Shown piece after piece: positions 9,201 to 21,200 of a stretch of DNA of 64,000 nucleotides. The stretch's first letter is position 1, and the number at the start of each line of letters is the position of its first letter. Below the pieces are notes generated by a model that ran no database searches, was not told the DNA's origin, and was given only the letters and a program-made list of their open reading frames with translations. The translations under genes were made by a program, and so were the position numbers. The stretch is from the NCBI RefSeq assembly GCF_016859285.1, contig NC_053409.1:22205976-22269975 (forward strand). The letters run 5' to 3'. The DNA is from Xiphias gladius (Eukaryota > Chordata > Actinopteri > Istiophoriformes > Xiphiidae).

Positions 9201-12200
9201 CTGACAAACACCGGTTGAAAAACATGTACGGAACCATTTATTTTGGGGTCACAGTTACAACCTTTAAGGATTACAATCACAACTGAAATCTGATTTAGAA
9301 TTGCCAAAATTTGTGTAATGATCTTTTAGTTTTTATCTTTAATTGAGGCAAAACCAGGGTCCTTTACTCTGAGTGAGGATATATTGAAACCTTCTTTCAA
9401 TTTTTCTGACTACAAGACCATCTTTTTGCCGTCTCGTACCTTTCACATCATAAAATATCTGCTTTTACTTTTTAGACTTTTGACAATGCCTTGGAATCCA
9501 AAATACATAGCAGCTGCATAAATTAGTAGAGTAGAATGAGAATTACCTGGAGTCACTGAGGGTCTGTCCATCTTTTGTCCACTGAATGCTGACAGACTGC
9601 AGAGCTGAGGGAGGGACAATCGTGCAGGGCAGTCTGGCAGTTTGTCCCGCTCGCATTTCCAGCAAAGATGAGCTCGAGCGGTCGATGCTGAACCTGAGAG
9701 AAAGGGCCGCAGGAACGGAGAGCCGACGTCAGTAGCCGCTTCATCATTTACAGCTCCGCGCGTTCAACGTACGTGAGACAGGACACTAGAAAGACTTCAG
9801 AATGTTGAGGTTCATTGACACTGTCCACATCTTAAGGTGGGTGTGTCTATAATCTTCAGTATCTCCACTTTCTGTTTCACGAAAGGAACATTTAGAGAGG
9901 CTTTTATGTGTGGACAGACGACAGAGATTTTTCTTACCGAGGGAATGGACCATCTCTGGGGAGCGGGGTAGGAATCAGCTGAGGTGATCCCTCTATGAGA
10001 CACACACGTGATTGGACACAGAAAGGGTGCGCTCCTGTCGTAATTCACTAACATAATTTCACATTAACACATCATGCGTAAAGACTCAGCGTGTTCTGAC
10101 ATCATCTGTGACATCAGGGCTGCACCCCAGTCGTCGGGATTTACGTGTGAAGAAATAATTGGGGTCAAAGTCGGTCAAATGAGGGTTTGACTGGATCTCG
10201 TCCCATTTAGGTGATTGGACACTGGGTGAAAGTGTTTCCAGAAGCTTTCTTACAGCGCTCTAATCTTTATAAATACAGTCTGGAACTTACTGGACTTTCC
10301 GCACTGTTGCTATGTATAAGTGCATTCGCAAAGTATTCAGACCCCTTCACTTTTTTCACATTTTTGTTATGTTGCAGCCTTATGCTAAAATCGTTTCAAT
10401 TCATTTTTACCCCTCATCAATCTACACTCAATAGGCCAATCATGAATAACAAAGGGTAAATAGGATTTTGGAATATTTGGCAAATTTATTAAAAAAGGAA
10501 AAAACTGAAATATCACAATGACATAGAATTCAGACACTAGTTGAAGCAGCTTGGTAATGATCACAGCCTCGAGTTTTCTTGGGTATGACGCAGCTTTGCA
10601 CACCCGGATTTGGGGATTTTCTGCCATTCTTCTCTGGAGATCCTCACAAGCTCTTTCCGGTTGGACGGGGACCATCGGTGGACAGGCACTTTCAGGTCTC
10701 TCCAGAGTTGTTCAATTGGGTTCAAGTCAGGGCTCTGGCTGGGCCACTTAGCCTTTCCTGTGTTGTCTTGGCCGCGTGCTTAGGGTCATTGCCCTGTTGG
10801 AAGGTGAACATTTGGCCCAGTCCGAGGTCCCGAGGGCTCTGGACCAGGTTCGCATTGATGATCTCTCTGATTTGCTCCATTCAGCTCTCCTCAACTATGA
10901 CCAGTCTCCCTGTCCCTGCAGCATGACGCTGCCACCACCATGCTTCACCGTTGGGATGGTATTGGGCAGGTGATGATTGGTGCCTGGTTTCCTCCGGACG
11001 TGACGCTTAGAATTGAGGCCAAACAGTTCAATCTTGGTTTCCTCAGACCAGAGAATCTTATCTCTCACAGTCTGAGAGTCCTTTGGGTGCTTTTTTGCTA
11101 AATACAAGCAGCTTAAATGTGTCTTTCGCTGAGGAGAGGATCATCTGGCCACTCTGCCATAAAGCCCAGACTGGGGGAGTGCTGCAGTGAGTGTTGTCCT
11201 TTTGGAAGTTTCTCCAATCTCCACAGAGGATCTCTGGAGCTCAGCCACAGTGACCATTGGGTTCTTGGGCACCTCTCTTGCCAAGGCCCTTCTCCCCCTC
11301 TTCCATTTGAGAATTACGGAGGCGTCCGTAATCCCGTCTCTGCGGGCAGTTCCCTCGACCTCTTGGCTTGGTTTTTGCTCTGACATGCATTGTCAGCTGT
11401 GAGACCTTATGCAGATAGGTGTGTGCCTTTCCAAATCATGTCCAGTCAAACTAATGTAACCGCAGGTGGACTCGAATAAAGGGGTAGAAATATCTCAAAG
11501 ACGATCAAGAGAAATGGGAGGCACCTGAGCTAAATTTCAAATGTCATAGCAAAGGGTCTGAATTATATGTCAATGTGATATTTCACTTTTTCCTTTTAAA
11601 CAAAATTGCAAAAATGTCTTATTTTATAGTTCTGTTTACAGTTTGTCATTATTTGGTTACCGAGTGTAGATTGAAGACAGAAAAAAACGGATCAAAACGA
11701 TTTTAGCATAAGGCTGCAAAATAACAAAATGTGAAAAAAGTGAAGGGGTCTTAATACTTTCTGAATGCACTGTACATCTACGTGTGTTTTTTAATATATG
11801 TATACTAACCTGGTAACTAAAACCTGAAAAAAAACTGGTAAAAAATTGTAAATTGATGATAAAAAGAAAATGATAAAAAAACATTTATATCCTCAAGTAT
11901 CACATCTACAGTTGGTTCACAAATTCTGACCATGAATTTAAAAGAATAAATGTCTTAATCCCATAAATAATAATGTAAACATAATTGGCTCTTCAATCAA
12001 ATGACTTAGTGCATATACAGAATGTGTATTGTAAGATCTCACTGTAGAGCGATTCCTTTAGGGAATGTTCTATAGTGAATCTAATGTATAATGTATTTGT
12101 TAAATGAATGCAAATGTACAACGTTACCTGAGACAGAGAGGTAAATGTAGCGGTGGTCTCGCTCACGTTCCCGAGTGGCCACGCACAAAAACCAACCCGA

Positions 12201-15200
12201 GTCTAACTTATTGAGAGGACCAACCAACAGGGAACCATTGGGCTGCTGGTGATGCCTGTCGAAAATATTAATAAAAACGTAAAAGAATAATCACAAACAC
12301 TGACAGAAAGCAAAATTAAATGTATAGTAAGCCACGGTGTGTGTGTGTGTGTGTTTTACTGACCTGTTAGTAGACAGAGGGACACCATCTCTTCTCCACG
12401 CCACGATGACAGTGGAGGATGGCGGCGGGCTGACTCTGCAGGGCAGCACAACTGTCTGGCCAACTAAAGCTTCCACTGTGGAGGGGTCAGTCTTATCGAT
12501 GGTCACTTCACCGAGGGTCAAACTGAGGAAACATGAGGAGATACCAGGACAGAAGGAAGGAAGGAATGAAGGAGGGAAAGAAGGAAGGAAGGAAGGAATC
12601 GAAGGAGGGAGGAACAGGAAGGAAGGAATAAAGATGGAAAACAAAGAAAGTGAAGATTGAAGGGAGGAAGAGAATGAAGAAGAGTCACTTTATGCTCTAC
12701 TGTTGGTACTTTTATTACTAGTCACCAAAGCAGGCATAAAGAGCGCCCACAACCTGGCTTCAGAAGTTGGTCAGAGAAAGCTCAGAGGGAAAAGACAGAA
12801 AAGAAACCCAGCTTTGGAACACAAAAGGCCCGCGCAACATGAAAACCGACGAGACAAGCGCCGCAAACCCACAAATTTAGACACTACAAATCGACAAACG
12901 TTAAAAATCAAAAGTGATGCTGACACACAAAGAGACAAAGGGTAATTTTCCTTTCACCAAATATAACCTACAGTGAGTTCCCAGCAAGAAGCTGACAAGG
13001 AATGTCTCCCAATGAAGGCTTAATCCTTGAATGTAGCTAATACACAAAACTATACAAATGTAAGGTGGAAAAAGACAGGGTTTTAGTGACGACACACATA
13101 AAATGACATGAAGCAGAACCTTTATTAGTTTGATCATCAAGGTGAAAACACAAAGCCCACAGGCGGCACCGCCTGGCACAGTAAGGGGAGCAGGCGCAAA
13201 TAAGCACAAGACGACCAAGATTAACTCAAGACAGACGGTGAAAAGTCCCAGAAGCATTAAAAAGAAGAGCTGTCCGTTTAGGGTCGCTGTAAGGTTATCG
13301 ACGTCCCCCGCCATTTTGTCGAGGTTAAAGGAAAAAACAAGGTGTTTCTACTTAAGCAGGCGTGAAAGTGAGAGTCTGTGGAGCTGGAAGTAGCTGCAGT
13401 GTGATTACTAAGCAAGGGTTTAGGTTATATTAGCATCACAAGAATGATGTGCGTCTACATGAAGAGCATGTTGCGTAAAATACAGCACAGCACGTATGAA
13501 ATATTCTGTTTGTACAGATGATACAAAATGGAAATGGTTGTTTAATATAATGTCTTTAAAGAGTAACTCAACACCAGCCTGGAAAGACAGAGTTTCTGAC
13601 CACGGAAAGTATTACCGGTGGGTGGGGTCGGGTGTGGCTGGGCGTGCTTTTGTCGTACGTGTAACCACAACCAACAGTGGCCTCACAGTGTACTGACACG
13701 TCCCGGTGTACACTTGTACATCACTGCAGCAAAGGTGAGAAGTTAAACCAGCGGCGGTCAGTTAAACCAAACTTTTCAGGGGGTGTTAAGTTACTCTTTA
13801 AGTTAGCTAACTTTGTCTCAAAAGCTTGGAAAAGAAGCCAAGATTTAGTCTTTTACATTTACAGATGCTTCATCAGTAACTGATAAATTTTTACTGAAGA
13901 CATTTAAAAATCAAGTTGTGAACTGGTATCCTCCATTTTTTGACTTTTTGTTGTATTATTTGAAAATGTTTGTGGTGCATCCTAGATCTGGTTTGTCGTG
14001 TCTTGACATGCAGGCTGTGAATATTTGTACAAATGTAAAACATGATTAAAGAACTTTAACATCAACCTCATATTCATCATATTCTGGGGGTGAGTGAATG
14101 ATGCACATAATTTGTCTTCGGACGGTATTCCAATCTCCCTCAGCTCACTCTTTGGCCCTACTCAGAATCAGGTTAGGGCGGTGTGGATTGGGGCTCCTTC
14201 GACAGGGGTGGGAACAGCATTGTGAGGCCAGTGACGGCAGGGTTGGAGCAGGGAATGAGCTTTTTCGCCGTGCTCCCTGGTTCTTCGGGGTCTTACCTCG
14301 CAGCTGGGCCGCTGTGCTGTGCAGCAGTGACAGGTGAAGGCCGGCGTCCCCGCAGGTAGACTCTACCATTGTGGGCATGTGTGGCAGCGCTTGTGGCCTG
14401 TCTGCTGTTGCCGCTGGTCGAACCTCCCTGGACTGTGAAAATCCTCCCCATGTTGCGTGACTGCCCGCCTGTTGACCCACCCGAAGTGGATCCCCCTGCT
14501 CTAGACCCTCCTCTAGATGAGCTGCCTGCTCCAGATGTGGTACCCCTTCCAGATGTGGTCCTTCCAGGGGTAGATTCTCCTCTAGAGGTTGCCTCTCCAG
14601 CGGGAGCAACCGGCCCCGGGCCCCGCTGGCTCGGCGCAGGCACCTGACACGCACTCTGGCAGTCTGCCCGGGTCATGAAGTTGTTGCTGTTGCCGTGGCA
14701 ACCTCCGTACCAGAAGTGCACACACTTGGAGGTGACGACATCGTAGTGGTAGCGCGATACCCAGCTGCTGCAGGAGCCGGCAGCACGAGGCAGGGAGCAG
14801 ATCGAGCGCTCAACTACAGCAAAGAAACAGCAGGCGAAGTCGTCATTATGTTGACTCATCTGTTTTTAATCACTCATTTTACCTTAAGGAGGGTTTGACT
14901 TGTATGATGTTATTGTGCAGTATATGAGGAAAGACAAAACTTAACACATTTATTCTCCTAACACTGATTTTATCTAGTGGAATTAGGATCTGAGCCTTAG
15001 TTTTTGTAGTAAAAAGACAATTTCTTCACATCTTTCTCCGGTTACTTTTCTAAAATGCCCCAAAAATAACTACAAAAGAAAAATAATATCAATATTAATC
15101 ACATCCAGGTGATCAAATGTTACATCTCCAGATCACCTGGAAAAATTTGAGGAGGAAATGTGAATATTTCTTTCTCCTTTTAGAGGAATACCGCATGTGA

Positions 15201-18200
15201 GCAAAACACCTGACCTCTGAAATGGAGCTTCTCAATGACCAACAGTGGAAGACTGTGGTTGTACTGAACTGGCTCATTAATGTAATTTGAAGACGAAGAA
15301 GGAAGAAAAACCGTCGCTGCACAAACAGGAGGTTAAAGAGACAAAAAAACCAGAAGTTGTGTGGGACTGTACATTTGCTCCCTCAGTCCCTTACTGTGGT
15401 TTGGTGGGTTAGGGCAGCCATCTCCGTTGGGTCCTCCTGCGGGTGTAGTGCGGTCATAACAGCACCCGTAGGTGGTGGTTCGGCACTGTGCTGCATTCTC
15501 AGTAGGGAGAGAAGGAGCAACCTGAGGATACGCGTCATGACAGATTAGAAGAAAAACCAAAAGAACAAAAAATCATCGCACTAAACAAGTTAGAGAAAAT
15601 ATTATGTCCACTAAAACATACTGAGAAGGAAATTCAAAGATCTCTTCTCAATGTTTTAATTTGATTTACTCAGTATTTTCCATGCTGTTCCTTTTTTGTG
15701 TATTTGACTTTCAGTCACTGATGTTTATTAGCTGGCACTTTCCGTTACCTTGTCTAAAGTGCTAAGGTCGCTCTGCTACTCAGCTTTGCTACCTAACTGC
15801 AACCTCCCTGGTTCGTGTCCGGTCAGGGACCTTTGTTGCATACTCTGTCACATTCTGTCATCTCTCTACTGTCACGATCTAATAAAGGCTTAAAATGCCC
15901 CCCCTCCCTCCGAAAATGATTCAAGTCTAATAATACGCAAAATATTTGTCCGTACCCAAAAAGTGTATCTAATTCTGGACTTTTTTTTGTACTCATTTTT
16001 TATTCTGAGCAGACAATAACCAGGCATCTTTTTTTTTTTATTATAGTTGGTCGGGTCAGTAAATTTGAAGAGTCTGTCCTAGCCTGCTATCATTTGAAAA
16101 ACACTGTAACAATTTCATGTGTGTTTGCTTACAGTGGGTGCAGGGGCCACAAACTCCACACAGCCCTCCTTGTTGGGGCCCTGAGCAGCTGTCACACCAT
16201 CTCGGCAGCAGCCATAACTGGCACACAGGACAGGAGGAGAGCAGGTACAACCGATAAAACTGTTTGTACTGAAAGTACTGCCTAAAATAACTAAACAATG
16301 TGCAACTCTTGACATTTCTACGAAATCCTCAACTTCAGCCCGGTCATTTAGCGGTAATTAATGTGGTCATGCGCAATGTGAAACGGTCCCTGGTTAGAGT
16401 GGTCACACAGCCATAAAAGTGACACCCAGACAAAGACTCTAAAACTGACTCCATACGTAACCTCAACCACAGAGTAATGACGGGTCGGAGCTGGGTACCT
16501 CGTCTGAGCGCAGGATGGCGGGACAGGGGTGGGAGCCGGGGCCTGTGGGCAGCCCAGGCCCTGGGGACCCCCAGCTGAAGTGCGTCCATCGGGGCAGCAG
16601 CCATAATAGGACTGGCTACAGTGGAGGGCAGGGGCAGAGCTGTGAGGGTCGTGGACTGCGTTCGTCTGGGTCGGATCTGTCTCCGGCCTGCGGACTGAGA
16701 TGAACCAAAGCAGGGGGAGAATTCACACGTTGCACATGCAGACTAGACCCCACAGTTCACGCATTTCAAACGGAAAAAGACAACACGGAGCAATAGACTA
16801 GGTCACACATAGATTTAAAGATTTACAATAGAGTCTGTGCTATTGTGCTCGAGGCCACACGGTGATATTTCACATGAAGCTGAAACACAAAAGAAACCAA
16901 ACAGGAACAAATATTAAAACCAAAAGCTTCACCAACCTATTTGTTTACGGGAGGATGAAGCAGAAAACAGTGGAGAATGCGTTGGGACAAGAAGTACAAG
17001 CGCTCAGAATAAATAATCTCACATGAAGTGAACACACACACAAGACCTCAAACTTGAAATTCCTGACCACTGGGACAGCACACGGCACTGAAAAATGCCA
17101 GAACATGCCAGAAACACCACAGCCAGCACTAGCACACTTCAGTGCCTCGGAAATATTTTAATCAGGCCGACAATGCCCGTGGACCCCTGAAAACATGTCA
17201 ATCAGGCCTGGATAATTAGTGCTGGGACAGGGGCTGGACGGGGACGGGTGTGGGGGCGTGGGCTGGGGTGCTGATGGGGACAAAGTGACAGGAGTTACAT
17301 TAGCAGAGAGGAGGAGGGTGCAGGGGAAGTGGAGGCTGGGAACTCTTGGGGGTGCATTGACACCTGCGTTTGGTTTTCTTTGGTCCAGACCATGATGAGA
17401 AAACTTTACGTTTTAGTGAAACGATCAGGTTGCAGTTACAAAAGTTAGTAGCTTCTTAGCAAATACCCCCCCCCCCAACCAAAGAGTGGCTGGCATAACT
17501 GTCTGTGCTGGCCAAAAAAGCAAGCAGGAGCGACAAGGAGCTGGCAATGAAACAGCTATTAAACAGGAGGTAGAAAAAGAAAGTCGCAGGGGGGTTGGAG
17601 CCAATCCCAGCTGATGCTTATACCTATCACCTTCTACTCAAAACATGCTGGCTTTGAACTCACCCTTAGTTTCACACACAAATCAATGATACCGTGTCCG
17701 GGAAACCTTACCGATCGACAGACGGACACTGAGGAGGGAGACTGACCTGTAGCTTCAGCTGACACGTAGGGCTGGAAGCCAGCCTGAATACTGTCATGTC
17801 CTCGTGGGTCCTGGATGCTGGGGACAACTACACACGGGACAAACACCAACAACCAATAAGAGCTCAGTTTATAATGTAGGTGAGCGGTTGATTTATCTTG
17901 GTGCAGGCTGACAGTGACAGAAACTATGATGCTGTGATGAGACTGAGGTTTTTTTACTCACGTATTTTCTGCAGGTGATAACTCTTTTTTTTTTGTCTCT
18001 TCAACAAATGCGACCACTGGTGTTCATGCTAACTACCTAGCTCTTATTGACTCATTCAGTTATTCTTTTGTTTTCAATCGTTACAGCAGAAACCGCTAAC
18101 AAACAGACAACTGGAGGGGCTGCATGGCTGTTAAGAGCAGTGTAAACGGTAAATGAACACTTGGTCTCGTGAAAATGTCCCGTGAAACGCGTCGTTCAGC

Positions 18201-21200
18201 ATGACCAAGTGCACGCTTGCCATAAAGACTGAGGGAAAGTTTAAAAGAAATGATAGAGCATGAGAATTTAGGAGCCAATTTCGTATATACTCACCCTGTG
18301 GGCTGTAGCAGGGCTGTGTGTTGCAGCGCTCCACTGTGGCGGGTTTGGGTTGAGCGCTACACCGGTCCACCGGGTACAGGTTCATCCCCCGGTCTGAGCA
18401 GATCACCTGGCGCTCTCGAGCACCAGAGCCACAGCTCTTAGAACACTGGCGGAAAACGGAGAGGAATTACTGCCGACGAAAACTGTCCGACTCAACGCGC
18501 AAGTCGTTGCGGCGGGGAAGATGACTCAACAGAAATGATGACATGATACTTCACATTCAGCCAAAATAACTGCAACGTATTGTTCGTGTTCGCTGTTCCC
18601 CATCCGACTCACCAGTCCCCACTCTCCAACGTGCCAGCTGATCTGTTCCGGGCAGGCGGCGATCTCGCAGGGCTGGACGGCGGGCGGGCGGAGCAACGTG
18701 CTGCAGGACGTTTCCTCCAGCCTCGTCCCACCTGAGCCCACACAGGTCACTTGTCTGGTCCGTTCACCCGAACCGCAGGTCACAGAGCACTGCAGGGACG
18801 GCGGCAGAGATTTTAAAACACATACTACACCTCCTCTCGAATGTTAAGACCTTAGAGTTATATTGTATGATATAAAGATGTGGCCAAAAAACTATTTTCT
18901 CTTTAATAAGTGGAAACTAACAGAAGTAATCGGCATCCACTATTCTCTATCCCATATTTAATAAACAGACACATAGCTTTTGATTTTTGATGCAACGTAT
19001 TACCTTCAAATAATAAAACAAATGAAAATGCCATGGACATAAATGCCGGGACCCTTAACCTAATATTTTGTGGCACACCTTTGTGAGCCAATCACTGCCA
19101 TCTTCCTCATCTGCTCAGACGACTGTCTTCTCTTTTTTTCTCTCTTGTCCATGTTCACTGTGGTGCAAACAATGACACCAAACCGCACAATGGGGACTTT
19201 TTCTCTATTCAAACAGGCTGAATGACTGATTATAAGATGGAAGACACCTGTGATACTAACTGAAGACAACAGTCTGCTTGAAATATCACTACAATCCACT
19301 TATTCATCACCACTGCCACAGGGTGTCAATAATTTTGCCCGGGCCATTTCAGAGGATCCGTGCAGAATGAGCAAGCATTCGGCTCGTGTCACGGCTTATT
19401 TGTTTTACTCTGCGGCAAACGTAAAGCATGCGGGTGAGCATGACAAAACCACTTTTGGCCTCATCCGAAATGTCAGTAAGGTGCAAGAGAAGAATAAAGT
19501 GAGGAAACCGTTATTCGCTAAATTCATAACCATAGTTTATGCGAAAAGGTTGGCTGCAAACATGACAGACAAATGAGGACAAATCTGGACTGCAATCTGC
19601 AGCTTTCGTTTTAAGATTCTGTAATTCTATCGGTTGCCCTCGCTATGTAAATATGTCCCCGCCTTGCGTCTAGTGGTGTGCTTTAGGCTTATAGGACTTT
19701 TCTAGGCTCGCTTTGGCTTCTCACGCAATTATCGGTTTTACATCTAAGACTTTTGCATTTGAGTCAGAGAAGCAAAGCATTTCATTTCTGAAAAAAATAA
19801 ATACAAAGAAAACCCCACAGGTCTTTTGAAAACACTTACTACTATTTTGAAGACATTTCCAGGATTATTCTAACAGCTGGAGTTAAAATCATCGACCTTC
19901 CTGCTCAGCAAAGACGATTTTTAACCTGTTTTAACCTGATGTTTCCCATCTTTTGTTCAGCCGAAAGAACACGATAGCAAAGTCACCTATCTTACTGCTT
20001 GTCTGGAATGACTCATATTTATCTCTAAAAACCTAACCTCAATTATTGTATATTTCTAGTGAAAACCGTGTCTCTCCAGCTTCGGTGGTTTGATTTTTTT
20101 CAGATAAACTGAAGGATTACTCTATAGGTTGTGAACGTTCTGCTACATTTGAGATCTTTGTTTGGTTCAAGAACCAGAGTTGCAAACTGCGAAATAATTT
20201 TTTAAAAAGTATTTTGCAGGAAATTTGACATCATTATTTGATATAGCTCATGTGAGAAGCATGATTTCGATTGCAGGTGCATTTCATTCCATTTCACTCT
20301 GCTTCACCTCTCTGTGGTCGCCTGCAGTAGCGCAGTTCACTCACCGCACTCCATCTGGTCACACGATACTCCGCGCACTTGTGCATGTTGCAGGTCTGCA
20401 GAGACGGAGGTGCCTCAGCGTAGGCGGCGCAAATGGCATCCTCCACCACGCGGGGCCCCGAGGCATCATGGGAGACGCACTCCACACTGCGCAGCTGGGA
20501 GCCTCCGCCACAGGTGACCGAGCAGGTATTCCACTCTCCAGTTCTCCAGCTGGGAAACCCACCAGGAGGGAGGAGGGACAGGAGGCAGAGGTCAGGGGTT
20601 GTACTAGTCAAGAGATGCTGGAAGAGGTTTCATTCCAAAAATCAAAAGACAAATATGTTTTCATCTGATGAGAGAGGGACAACAGATGTAACTCTGATGA
20701 GTCCAACTTTCTCTGGACAGATGCTGCTGTTCGGATTTGGTGCTGAAATTGACACCTTCTCCTATAGGTAAATATATCTGAGCAGCATCAATACACAGTA
20801 TGGGAATGTCCTTCAGAAAATTCAGGAAAATCTACAGCATCTCAATGAAGGGAGACGGCTCTTTATTGAAACCTCACTTGTGTTGAATATAAGGCTACAA
20901 CTGAAGATTATTTTCGTGATTACCTCCACCAAGGAGGTTATGTAATCAGCCATGTTTGTTTGTTTATTTGTTTGTTTGTTTGTCAGCAGGATTACGCAAA
21001 AACTACTGAACCGATTTGCACTGAACGTGGTGGAGGGATGGGGCATGGGCCAGGGAAGAACCCATTAAATTTTCGGGCAGATCCGGATCATTTATTATGA
21101 ATTAGATTATTTTCCTCTGAAGTCTGGTGTATGTTGTTTGGTGTTGGCCTTGGCAGAGGTCTGTGCTCTATGAGTGCATTTTCTAGTGAGCCCAAAAATT

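Noticed and set aside
14145..14654. 169-codon Pro/Leu-rich minus-strand ORF
   Set aside because: Shadow frame of the Kunitz/linker exon; the Kunitz frame is the real one.
20225..20668. 147-codon plus-strand ORF
   Set aside because: Antisense to the TSR3 exon of papln; no splice sites or homology.
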